NCBI GenBank assembly: GCA_014706295.1 | Contig: JACSVZ010000003.1 | Coordinates: 1,703,047 to 1,767,046, forward strand | Direction of reading: 5' to 3' | DNA length: 64,000 nt | Source: Lycocorax pyrrhopterus obiensis | Taxonomy: Eukaryota > Chordata > Aves > Passeriformes > Paradisaeidae | Shown: positions 35,701-42,700 of the stretch, one piece after another | How the letters are laid out: each line of letters starts with the position of its first letter | How positions within the stretch are numbered: position 1 is the stretch's first letter | Program-made: the position numbers and the translations under genes | Notes under the pieces: generated by a model | The model's database searches: none | What the model saw: the letters and a program-made list of their open reading frames with translations, nothing else | What the model was told of the DNA's origin: nothing

Positions 35701-36151
35701 GGGTGGGTTTGGGGCACTTGTGGGGGCTGGTTGGGTTTTTGGGGCAGTGGGCTCTGGCAGGGAGGGCTGTTGGCCACTTTGCCTTGCTGGTCATCGTGTC
35801 CCTGGCCATCACGTCCCACTGGTCACTTTGTCCCTCTGGAGACCAGTCCTCCCTTGGCCGTCGTGACCACAGCAGGGCTGGGCTCAATCAGTCCCTGAGC
35901 TCTGGGAGCACCAACAGCCAGTCCTGGCCCTTGGGGCAGCCGTGGGAGCTGTGGGATTGCGGGATTGCAGGTGGAGAAGCCCCCCTGACCCCCGTTCTGC
36001 CCGGCCAGGGAAGGACTACGAGGGGTACATCCCGCTGTGGTTCGAGCGCAAGGTGGACGCCGTCACCGGGGAGCTGATCTGCGTCTACAAGGGCGGCTAC
36101 TGGGAGGCCAAGGACAAGCAGGACTGGAGCGTGTGCCCCGACATCTTCTGA
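8541..36151 (+). CDS. OSBP2: OSBP2 (oxysterol-binding protein 2, ORP4), partial: 12 coding exons through the stop
   Basis: Oxysterol-binding protein family member that binds sterols and PI4P and moves lipid at ER-Golgi contact sites. The exons at 8541, 22880, 25433, 26435, 26839, 30167, 32629, 33424, 33806, 34253, 35336 and 36009 join with consistent phases (about 639 codons). In order they give an acidic and coiled-coil region, a FFAT motif (EYFDAME) for binding VAP in the ER, and the full ORD with the family signature EQVSHHPP split across two exons, ending in CPDIF. OSBP2 is preferred over OSBP1 because of YFDAMED, GAIHLEF, YVWRK and [10 protein letters not shown]; this is from family knowledge, not alignment. 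The N-terminal PH-domain exons must lie left of the window, since the first exon here starts mid-codon. The interval given includes introns. Confidence 0.93.
10200..10495. repeat. Minisatellite, about 59-bp unit, about five copies
   Basis: A unit beginning GATGCCCGAGGGAAAGGCTG repeats at about 10213, 10271, 10333, 10374 and 10434, with one shortened copy. It produces repeated-peptide ORFs on both strands, which are not genes. Confidence 0.9.
11180..11460. repeat. Minisatellite, 18-22-bp purine-rich unit
   Basis: Degenerate tandem copies of GGGAAGGGATGGGTGCTCC-like units, purine-rich on the + strand. Confidence 0.85.
16262..16352. repeat. Short tandem repeat, 15-bp unit
   Basis: About six copies of a CATCTCCATCTTGGA-type unit. 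The period is a multiple of three, so open frames through it are expected by chance. Confidence 0.85.
17105..17235 (+). mobile_element. CR1 LINE 3' end, old fragment
   Basis: Recognisable CR1 3' terminal sequence (TTGGACAGGGCTCAGAGCAACC... then ...GTGATGCTGTGATTCT), clearly diverged. Confidence 0.7.
17765..17966 (+). mobile_element. CR1 LINE 3' end
   Basis: Typical avian CR1 3' tail with GTCCAAGGCCAGGTTGGA, ending in the CR1 terminal repeat type CCATGATTCTATGA. Confidence 0.9.
20540..21030 (-). mobile_element. CR1 LINE 3' fragment
   Basis: Reverse-oriented CR1 with the same block (GCAGAGCCACAAGGTCCCCC, CAGGCTGAGCCCCTTTCCCA) found at 34745-35265 and 59630-60200 and, inverted, at 40648-40905. 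Confidence 0.88.
22312..22484 (+). mobile_element. CR1 LINE 3' end
   Basis: CCCAGAGAAGCTATGGTTGC... to ...CCATTCCATGATTGTGTGA, the CR1 terminal pattern. Confidence 0.88.
22880..23078 (+). CDS. OSBP2: OSBP2 exon: second half of the coiled coil
   Basis: Acceptor CCACAG at 22874-22879 and donor GTGAGC at 23079. It encodes [17 protein letters not shown], then a long charged helix (ERIRLEE-type) and a less conserved Ala/Gly/Ser end. It joins the previous exon in phase 0 and ends in phase 1. A 1-kb minisatellite starts just inside the next intron. Confidence 0.93.
23090..24115. repeat. 1-kb minisatellite just after an OSBP2 donor site
   Basis: About 33 degenerate copies of a unit of about 30 bp based on GGGATGGGACAGGGCTGCTC plus ..GGGATCCCT. 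It begins about 12 nt after the donor at 23079. The later copies (after 23700) drift to GGGACCCCCAGGATGG. Long ORFs through it on both strands are repeat artefacts. Confidence 0.93.
24615..24835 (+). mobile_element. CR1 LINE 3' end
   Basis: GGTTTAGTTGGGATATTGGG, then GACTTGATGTTCTCAGCGGG and a terminal AACAATTCTGAGG; diverged CR1 tail. Confidence 0.75.
24960..25180 (+). promoter_or_regulatory. CpG-rich intronic block, possible internal promoter
   Basis: This block is locally rich in CpG (CCCGGCGGACGGGGCGG, GGGGCGCGCC) and holds an E-box (CACGTG at about 25069). Human OSBP2 makes short forms from internal starts, so an internal promoter here is conceivable. An ATG at 25021 is in an open frame that enters the FFAT exon in the correct frame. 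This is weak evidence, since GC-rich bird introns often have such blocks. Confidence 0.25.
25433..25550 (+). CDS. OSBP2: OSBP2 exon: FFAT motif
   Basis: Acceptor CAG at 25430-25432 and donor GTACCA at 25551. It encodes an acidic stretch and the VAP-binding FFAT motif EYFDAME at 25483-25503, preceded by acidic residues as in known FFAT motifs. The acceptor is a NAGNAG pair (CCAGCAG), so transcripts could include or skip one Ala codon. Confidence 0.92.
25876..26115 (-). mobile_element. CR1 LINE 3' end
   Basis: Starts AGAGTCATGGAATGGTTTGG, then the CR1 block through CCAATATCCCATCCATCCCT. Confidence 0.9.
26435..26501 (+). CDS. OSBP2: OSBP2 short exon, SGSNLSG linker
   Basis: 67-nt exon with acceptor CACAG (26430-26434) and donor GTGAGT (26502). 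It encodes [22 protein letters not shown](L/I)SGAS is also seen at the equivalent place in OSBP1. The phases fit both neighbours. Confidence 0.88.
26839..27006 (+). CDS. OSBP2: OSBP2 exon: start of the oxysterol-binding domain
   Basis: 56 codons, acceptor CACAG (26834-26838), donor GTGAGT (27007). It encodes a basic patch ([10 protein letters not shown]), then [20 protein letters not shown] and SKIPMP, the lid and start of the ORD in OSBP-group proteins. Confidence 0.95.
27200..27665 (-). mobile_element. CR1 LINE 3' fragment, longer copy
   Basis: Extends from the terminal GATTGTGGAATGGGTTGGGT through CTTCTCCTCTCCAGGTGAGC and GGAGCAGCCCTGTGCC-type sequence. This is the longest CR1 tail of this subtype in the window and a useful reference for the copy split at 50.2-51.8 kb. 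Confidence 0.9.
28395..28612 (+). mobile_element. CR1 LINE 3' end
   Basis: AATACTGTTCCCTGGGAGGG through CCATTCCAGGGTTCTGTGAA. Confidence 0.9.
29674..30110 (-). mobile_element. Solo LTR, 437 bp, 4-bp target duplication, in OSBP2 intron
   Basis: The ends are inverted (TGATGCCT...GGCATCA) and flanked by GTGG at 29670-29673 and 30111-30114. On the minus strand a TATA box (CCTATAAAAGTG, about 29829-29841) and an AATAAA (about 29735-29742) lie in the right order, so the LTR points against OSBP2. Four-base duplications are typical of gammaretrovirus-like (class I) elements; the class is inference. No internal proviral sequence remains. Confidence 0.85.
30167..30412 (+). CDS. OSBP2: OSBP2 exon: ORD core
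   Basis: 82 codons beginning [19 protein letters not shown] and including [16 protein letters not shown]. It ends at CEQ, the first half of the EQVSHHPP signature. A solo LTR ends only 56 bp upstream. The intervening DNA holds CTAAC (a good branch-point match) and the pyrimidine tract. Confidence 0.96.
30485..30605 (+). mobile_element. CR1 fragment
   Basis: GGAGGTGTCCAAGGAAGGAC... to ...GGTTGGACTTGATGAATTTG resembles the CR1 tail at 45.7 kb; heavily decayed. Confidence 0.55.
30770..30912. repeat. CCATC pentanucleotide microsatellite
   Basis: About 20 nearly perfect CCATC units with some CCACC variants at both ends, inside an OSBP2 intron. ORFs such as a GWDGM repeat on the minus strand are artefacts of it. 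Confidence 0.97.
30913..32628 (+). other. OSBP2: OSBP2 intron remainder, no gene seen
   Basis: Unique-looking intron up to the acceptor at 32628. No repeat or exon recognised. Confidence 0.6.
32629..32749 (+). CDS. OSBP2: OSBP2 exon: VSHHPP signature
   Basis: Acceptor CCCAG (32624-32628) and donor GTAGGT (32750). It starts [14 protein letters not shown], completing the family signature whose His pair binds PI4P. It ends KYLSIMPLG in phase 1. Confidence 0.96.
33424..33527 (+). CDS. OSBP2: OSBP2 exon: ORD, GAIHLEF region
   Basis: Acceptor CACAG (33419-33423), donor GTGGGT (33528). It encodes [17 protein letters not shown] and [17 protein letters not shown] and YVWRK favour OSBP2 over OSBP1 (TIHCIF, YTWKK). 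Confidence 0.95.
33806..33901 (+). CDS. OSBP2: OSBP2 exon: [13 protein letters not shown] region
   Basis: 32 codons, acceptor ATCCAG (33800-33805), donor GTGAGT (33902). It encodes [19 protein letters not shown] and [12 protein letters not shown], close to both OSBP paralogues. Confidence 0.95.
34253..34437 (+). CDS. OSBP2: OSBP2 exon: [13 protein letters not shown] region
   Basis: Acceptor GCCAG (34248-34252) and donor GTGAGT (34438), phase 2 out. It encodes [20 protein letters not shown] and [20 protein letters not shown]. The KTVYQTLS stretch is characteristic of OSBP2. Confidence 0.95.
34598..34790. repeat. Intronic direct repeat, copy 1
   Basis: GCAAGGGGAGGATGG..., GTGGGTTTGGGGCACTTG, TTGCCTTGCTGGTCATCGTG and ...TGGGAGCACC recur at 35668-35912 in the next intron, same orientation, with moderate divergence. 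Confidence 0.85.
34745..35265 (-). mobile_element. CR1 LINE 3' fragment in OSBP2 intron
   Basis: Same CR1 block as 20540-21030 (GACTCCACCACTGCCCTGGG, CCCTGAGCCTCCTTTTCTCC, CTTGTCAGGAGGGTCCCAGA). It nearly fills the 0.9-kb intron and ends about 70 bp before the acceptor. Confidence 0.88.
35336..35556 (+). CDS. OSBP2: OSBP2 exon: [17 protein letters not shown]
   Basis: Acceptor TTCAG (35331-35335), donor GTGGGT (35557). It encodes the conserved ALTLN and [20 protein letters not shown] blocks and a charged helix ([19 protein letters not shown]). It lies between two intronic direct repeats (34598-34790 and 35668-35912). Confidence 0.95.
35668..35912. repeat. Intronic direct repeat, copy 2
   Basis: Second copy of 34598-34790, with an added segment in the middle (about 35806-35865). 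The pair flanks the exon at 35336-35556. Confidence 0.85.
36009..36151 (+). CDS. OSBP2: OSBP2 terminal coding exon
   Basis: Acceptor GCCAG (36004-36008), stop TGA at 36149-36151. It encodes [20 protein letters not shown] and [25 protein letters not shown] C-terminus, as in vertebrate OSBP2. Confidence 0.96.
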
Positions 36152-36297
36152 GCCCCCAGTGCTCCGGGGCCACCCCTGGGACACCGGCACAGCCCGAGGG
36201 ACAGCGAGGACACGCCGGCAGCGTCCCGCCGGGCCGACACAGAGTCAATACATGCAGAGATCCAAACAGGGATTCCAAACCTATTTTTTTACGCACT

Positions 36298-36303
36298 AAT
36301 AAA
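36298..36303 (+). terminator. OSBP2: Proximal AATAAA polyadenylation signal of OSBP2
   Basis: Canonical hexamer about 150 nt after the OSBP2 stop, with a GT/T-rich tract directly downstream, which is the expected layout of a cleavage site. Confidence 0.6.
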
Positions 36304-39007
36304 TAGCATCTGGGGTTTTTTTTGGGGGTTTTTTTGGGGTTTTTTTTGTTTTTTTTTTTTGTTTTTTTAATGATGGCTTTTCCAGCGACTAATTAGGAAC
36401 GAGGACACATGGAGCTGGGTTGGGTTTAGGATGTTCATTGCTGTCAGGAGTTGCTGCCTATATCCTCCAGCGCCTTGGCTCCGGCGGCCGAGACGTCGAC
36501 TTCCAAAGATGCCCGGGGTGTGGGAATGCTGTGCTTGTGTGAGCTCTTCTCTTTGCCATTTTCTTTTTTTTTTGGGGCCCCATTTCTGTGTGGACTTTAT
36601 GGAATTATTTTTTTAAAAAAAACAAATCCTGCTCCTGGTTCAGGCTTCCTTCAAAGACGGACACGAACAACTCTGCTTGGAAAACTGTCCCCAGGGGCCG
36701 CGGCGCTTGATCCTGGAGGCTCTTGGTGGTTCCACAGTGCCCAGTCATCCCAGTAACACCAAGTAGGATATTTCAGCTGGTGACTTTGGGGTTTTTGATC
36801 TGGGTTTTTGTTTTTTTCAAGAGCATTGGAGCCGTTTCCCTGCAGTCGGATGTGTTCAGGCAAAGCTTGGGCCTGTCTTTATTGTGTGGGAGTGGTTTGA
36901 GTGAGGTTTGCTTTGGTTTTCCTGCAACCACATCCGAAGGGGGAGCTGGCCCCAGCGAGGCTGGGAATGCCAGGCAGAGGCAGGGAAGAGGTTGTATCCA
37001 GCGACGCTCCCGGCTCCACATCCCTGCTCCGTATCCCTGCACACGGGGGCTGGATCGCGATGCCGGCTTCTCCATCGGCGTCTCCCTGCTGAGCTGTGCC
37101 TGATGCCGGGTGGGAGAGGAGGGAATTGATGCCATGGGGAGAGGAGGGGAGAGAGGCCGTGGTGCCGCTGGGATGGAGCCTTGGTCCTGGATCCCCCTGC
37201 GCTGTGTCTTCCGCCTTCAGCCAGACAGGCCTGGCACAGTCCCTGGCATGGGGAGTCTGGGAGGGTCCCTGCACCCCAATGCCCGTTCCCAGCTCCCATC
37301 CCTCCCCTGGCTCCCGTTCCTCTCCCCTCATCCTGCGCTCTCCCTGGAGCAGCTCCAGTTTGTCAGGGCAGGGAACCCCTCGTCCCCCTCTCCCCTCCTG
37401 GGTGCCATCACCCTGCCTGGCCCTGGATGCACCGGGAGAAGCGGAGCGAGCGCTGCCGGTGACAGGCAAGGACCGGGAGCACCGAGGGGAAGGAGGAGGT
37501 GGCAGCATCCCAAAGATGGGATCCGCTGGGTCAGGGAGTAGCAGGGACACCTGGAGACCTGCACTGGCCCTGGTGCATCCCATCTTTGCTGTCTCCTTCT
37601 CCGGTTCTCCATCATATCCTGCTGACCCTGCTTCCGGGGCTGTCCCGAGCCGGGCCCATCACACCCACGTGGAAGTTAATTAGCAATAACGAACCTTGAG
37701 GCAACGGTAACTGGAATATCCAGGCTGCACACGGGACACTTATGCAATCAGGTTCCTCATCCATCAGTCTCCTCCTGATCAGCTTCCAGCACTTCCATCC
37801 CTGTGACCCCGCAGTGTACAGTCCCCACGGCCCCGGACGGCGTCACCGTGGTGCGGGGCAGCCCCCGCTGCTCTCAGTGCACCCTTTAATCTTATTTATT
37901 TGCTTCTAATTTATACATATATATATAAATATATATAAAATTATTTTGCTTAAATTTCTATGGTACACAATAGATGAAAAATGATGAAGACAGAAGGGTC
38001 TGTCTGAGTTTTTGCAGCACGAGTACGATTCCCCTCGGCTCGTCCCCGAGCTCGGGTGATGGTGATGGAATGATTCCCATTGCAGGGAAGCAACGTTTTG
38101 CTCCAAAGCTGGATCCTGTAGCATGGAAAAGGTGTTCCAGAGACATTCCTGTCTGGAAATGATGTGTTTGGGGTTTGAGGAGCGGCACTAGGGATTCCTG
38201 GGAGTGGGATGCTCCAAGCTGCTTCCCAGTGTTCCGAGTGTTGCAGCAGCCGCTCCAGAGTGTTCACTCCTTCCTGGAGCTTTGGCCTGGCTCGGGAAAG
38301 CTGATCTTAAATGATCCAGCCTGGGATTCAGCCTGTGGAGAGCTGCCCGTGTCCCGCCCCAGGTGTCGTGCCTGGGAGAGGGAGGATGCTCCACACTGAT
38401 CCCTGATGCCACTGCCTGGGGTTGTGGCAGCACCGAAGTGTCCCGGGGGATTTGCCCCACGCGAGGCCTGATCGGGTCTGTAAAATGGGCTGAAATGGAG
38501 CTCTTCAGAATGCCTTATTTTCCTTTCTGCTGTGTCAATGCAAGTGTCACCCGGGAGCTGGAGCGGGGAGAAGCTCCAGCACAGGCTGTTCCCAAGCTGG
38601 ATCGCGGTGTTCCCGGGCGGAGGAGAGCAGGGAGTGGGATGTTGCTCCCTAAGTGCTGGCACCGAGGGTCCTGCTGGGCTCTGGGGCCCCGAGGGGTCCC
38701 CTCTGCTGTGCCCCCATTGCCACGTCTGTCTGGGAATCCCCATCACAGACCCTGCACAGCTCCACGGAGTGCGGGGGAGCACGAGGAGCACCCCCAACCC
38801 AGAAATCCCCCGGATTTTAGGCTAATGGAAAAAAATCGCTCCATCTTCCAGAGATCATCTTATCAGCAGCACTTAACCAGAGCACCATCTCCTGGTCCTT
38901 CTGTTCCTCCTCGAGGATTTTAATGTCATTCCACTGTAAATGCTGTTGAATGTATTTTCTTTTTGAACAATAATATATTGTGAGTGATCCCTCTTCTCCT
39001 ACACGGA

Positions 39008-39013
39008 AATAAA
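39008..39013 (+). terminator. OSBP2: Distal AATAAA polyadenylation signal, probably OSBP2
   Basis: Canonical hexamer after an AT-rich stretch, about 720 bp before the next gene's putative start. It would give a 3' UTR of about 2.9 kb. Confidence 0.45.
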
Positions 39014-39059
39014 ACTTGGATTCGGGAGTTTTAAAAGCTGCGGTGCTGAGGTGGTCACT

Positions 39060-39560
39060 GGCTCCCCAGGGCTGCGGGTGGGGGGTTCTGGAGGAGCTCT
39101 GGGTGTGAGTGGGGACATGGACACGGGGTGGGGGACAGGGAGGGGTCCTGGAAGGTGGCACGGGAAGGAGAAGATCCGGGGAATGTTGTTCAAAGGAGGA
39201 GGTTGCCCAAAGGACAGGGAGGTCCAGGGAAGTGAAGTGGTGGTTCAGGGAAGGAGAAAGATCTGGGGGGGAAGGTGCCAAGGGGAGGAGATGGTCCCGG
39301 GAAGGTGGTTTGAGGGGCAGGAGGGGAGGTGATCCAGGGGAAGTTGTCCAAGGCAGGAGGTGTAGGGAAGCAGGAGCATGGAAAGAGATTTATCTTGCAG
39401 CAACAGCTTGAAGGAGCACCAGGAAGGGATTGCCCAGGGAGGGAGATGGGCCAGGAGAGGAGATCATCGGGGCGGAGATGTCCCCGGGGAGCCTGGCCCA
39501 GGGGGAAGATGGTGGCCCAGAGGAGGAGGAGGAACGGGGAATGAGGAAGAGCAGAGGTGG
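39060..39560. repeat. Purine-rich degenerate minisatellite
   Basis: GGGAAGGTGG/AGGGGAGGAGATGG-like units repeat irregularly. This is low-complexity purine-rich sequence just upstream of the second gene, and the open frames in it are not evidence of coding. Confidence 0.7.
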
Positions 39561-39729
39561 CTCAGGGGAAGCTGCCCAGGCACGGACATTCCCTGGGGAT
39601 GGTGGGGAGGAGCTGCCCCAGGGGACGCCGCGTGGGGCAGGAGCTGGCCCGGAGAGCGGGAGGAGGGTCCGGGCAGGGGCTGCTGAGGCGGGTGGGGAAT
39701 CCGGGCAGGCCGAGACCGGTCCCTGCGGG

Positions 39730-39797
39730 ATGTTGCCAGGAGACAGGGACACACAGCCCTGCCCGGCCCGCTCCTGCCTCCTCTCTGCCGGCCCCAG
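39730..39797 (+). CDS. Possible first coding exon of the coiled-coil gene
   Basis: ATG at 39730 and donor GTGAGT at 39798, phase 2 out. It joins in frame to an acceptor at 40249 (TTTTCAG). The surrounding sequence is CpG-rich (up to about 40010), as expected near a promoter. The start is not otherwise supported. Confidence 0.3.
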
Positions 39798-42700
39798 GTG
39801 AGTGGGGCTGGGATCGGAACCCCGGCACTGTGACCCTCCCTGTGCGCCCGGAGGCTCCGGGGCGCTGGGCTCGGCGGTGGCACTGGGGATCTGCAGCTCC
39901 AGTGCCGATGTCCTGGCTTTAAGGGAAAACAACCCCGTGCCCCATCACCCGCTGGCACCGCAGCTCCGGAGGCGGCTGGGCCGGGCCGGGCCGGGCGGGG
40001 CCGGGCTGTGTCGGTCTCAGCACCTTCACTCAGCCCTGGACCAGCACACCCGGACCAGCACACCTTTGCTCTGGCACGGACTTGTCCCGTCCCCTCCAGC
40101 GTGCAGCGGTTGGGGAGCCCAGGGTGGTGCCCGCCCTGCCTGGCCCCACTGGAGAACCCCCCTGGGGATTTCTGACCCACCCCTAAGGGCTTTGAGACCT
40201 TCAGCGCTTCTCTCCTCCTCTCTGCAGCCCTGAACCCCAGGGTTTTCAGGATCCTGGAGCTGGACCCTGCTGATGCCCGGCAAATCCAGGTGAGGGGTGT
40301 GGGAAGGGGGGGTTCCTTTGCGGGGCTGAGCTCTGGGGGTGCAGATGCAGCATCAGCACTGGGATGCTCCTGCCTTGTCCCGCCCTGGTGAACACAGCGT
40401 GCAGTGCCCCATTCCCTGCCCCATTCCCTGCTCCACTCCCTGCAGCACCCACGTGTGGCTGTGCTGAGCACTGGTGGCAGCAGAGACGGTGACATCCATC
40501 CCGACAGTGTCCTCGCTGGCTCGGGATGGCCGGTGAGTGGGGATGGGGCACTTTGGGGCTTTCTCAGCTCTGCTTTGCCCCCCAGCCCCCTCTGCCAGCT
40601 CTCCTGCACAGCAAGGCCTGCCTGGGAATGATGCTGGAGCAGAGGATCGGGGAGCTGGGAAGGGGCAGGAGCCCCAGGAGCGGCTGAGGGAGCCGGGAAA
40701 GGGGCTCAGCCTGGAGAAAAGGAGGCTCAGGGGGGACCTTGTGGCTCTGCACAACTCCCTGACAGGAGGGGGCAGCCGGGGGGGGGGGGTCGGGCTCTGC
40801 TCCCAGGGAACAGGGACAAGGGGAAATGGCCTCAAGTTATGCTGGGGAGGTTTAGATTGGATATTAGGGAAAATTCCTTCCTGGAAAGAGCTGCCAGCAT
40901 CCCTGCCCCATCCTGGATGCTGCCACCATCCCTGGCACTGCCCTCACTGCTGAGCTGTGCTGACCCTGCGAGCATCATTAAGGTCAAAACTGAGCCGGGT
41001 TTAAAATGAAAATAGGGATGGTCTTGTGGCTTTTCCGACTGGAAGCAGCTGAGGATCTTGCAGGAGAGGGTGGGCTGTGCTCGGTGTCTGTGCTTTGGTG
41101 CACACCGAGTGCTCCCTGATGAGAACAGGAACCGCCGGCCCCTCCAAGGTGGTTCAGATCCAGCGGGACGGGATGGCTCCTTCCTTCCCACTGGGGTGGG
41201 CTCATGGCTCTGCTGTCCCCCGCAGAGCTGGCAGGACGCCGTGCAGGCTGTGCCCGGGGTGACAGCCCTGTCCCACGGGAAGAGGAGCACTCCTGGGCTC
41301 AGCTCCTGGGCTCCAAGCCCAGCCCGGGGCACCAGAGCCGCTCCAGCTCCATCTGCACCGAGGACTTCGCTGCCAGCTTTTGGGAGGGAATGGTGGAGCC
41401 CCTGCTGTGCCAGGAGGAGCCCGCTGGGGATGTGCCCGCGGAGGGAGCTCATCCTGGGCAGGAGGAGTCCTTGTTCCCCGCAGGGAGAAGCCTGGACGTG
41501 CGGCCACAGCTGGCGATGGAGCCGGGCAGACATTCCTGGCAGGACAGGGCTCCGTCCCGGAGGAGGAGGGAGAGCCTGGAGTCTCTGGGAGCGAGGATAT
41601 CCCGCCTGAGCCAGAGCCGTGCGGGGATGGCCTGGGGCGTCCCCCGGGCGGTCCCCTCTGCCCAGCCAGCCCTGGGCCACAGGGACTCTCTCCGTGGGGA
41701 CCGGTCGGCCGCGGCCTCGCCCGGGCGTTCCTGGAGAACTCCAGGGATCTCTGCTGGCAAGAGCAGGGCTGGGACAAGGACAGGCTCTCCTGGCAGCAGT
41801 TTTCCCAGGGCCAGCAGTGCCGTGCCCACGGGACATCCCGCCCTGGGCATGAGGCGACAGGAGCCCCCATCTCTCTGGGGACGTGGAGGGAATGTCACCT
41901 TCTCTGTGGATGACGTGGACAGGGAAGGAGCAGGCAGCAGCACGGGTGAGTCCGGGCTGGCCGTGGGGCACTGGGCGGCGCTGGAGGAGGGTGCAGGGCT
42001 GGGACGAGCAGGGGAATGGGCACAGCAGGGCCAGGGACACGGTGGCAGGGACCAGCCCCAGCTGCCTATGGGGTTTCTGTGGGCTCCCCCCTCCCCCAAA
42101 TGCCATTTTCCCCGCAGGTGCTGGCACAGCAGCGGAAGCCCCCGGGCGAGGGGGGTCACCTGTGTCCCCAGGTGGGGACCAGAAAGTGGGGCTGCCCTGG
42201 AAGGTACGACCCTGGGGTCTGGGGTTTGAGGTCTGCCACGGGCACAGCCCCGGCTGGGACAGGAGGCGCTGGTGGGGGGCAGGGATGGATGCAGGGATGC
42301 TCCTGGCTCTGCTTCCTGCTGGGATGTGGAGAGCAGCGGGATGTGGCCACCAAGCTTGGCCCTGGTCCTGGTGTCCCACGTGGTGGCCATGGAAATGCAC
42401 GAGAAAATGCAATGGAAAAGGGATAAATGGGTTCGTGACCCCACTCCTGGATGCCAGGGGGTGGCGGGGCCGCCGGTGCCACTGCGCTGGTCCCTGCGGA
42501 GGAACCAGGAGGGGACACAAGAGCTGGGATCTGCTGCCAAGCCTCGGAGCCAAGGGGACAGAGCCAGGTATGGGGGCTCCAGGGATGGGTCCGGCTCCGA
42601 GGCTGGAGCAGAGGGTGGCACTGGAAGCCCAAGAGGGGATGGGCACCCCGTGGGTGACCAGGGATGTGGTGATGGTGTCCCTGGTGCAGGGCTGGCCTGG

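Larger units (their letters stand above)
36152..39030 (+). other. OSBP2: OSBP2 3' UTR with proximal and distal polyadenylation signals
   Basis: An AATAAA lies at 36298-36303 only about 150 nt after the stop, followed at once by a G4/T8-type tract (36312-36367). A second AATAAA is at 39008-39013, preceded by AT-rich sequence (38920-38990) that looks like a long UTR end. An AU-rich block with ATTTATTT is at about 37886-37975. Use of two sites is inference. No other gene is visible; the ORFs at about 36880-37680 on both strands look like chance. Confidence 0.55.

Noticed and set aside
34611..36077. A 488-codon plus-strand open frame
   Set aside because: It runs through an intron with a CR1 fragment, the OSBP2 exon at 35336 and the next intron. 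Only the exon part is supported by splice sites and homology.
8541..36151. OSBP1 rather than OSBP2
   Set aside because: Diagnostic stretches ([29 protein letters not shown]) match OSBP2 as I know the two families, and the OSBP1 alternatives are absent.
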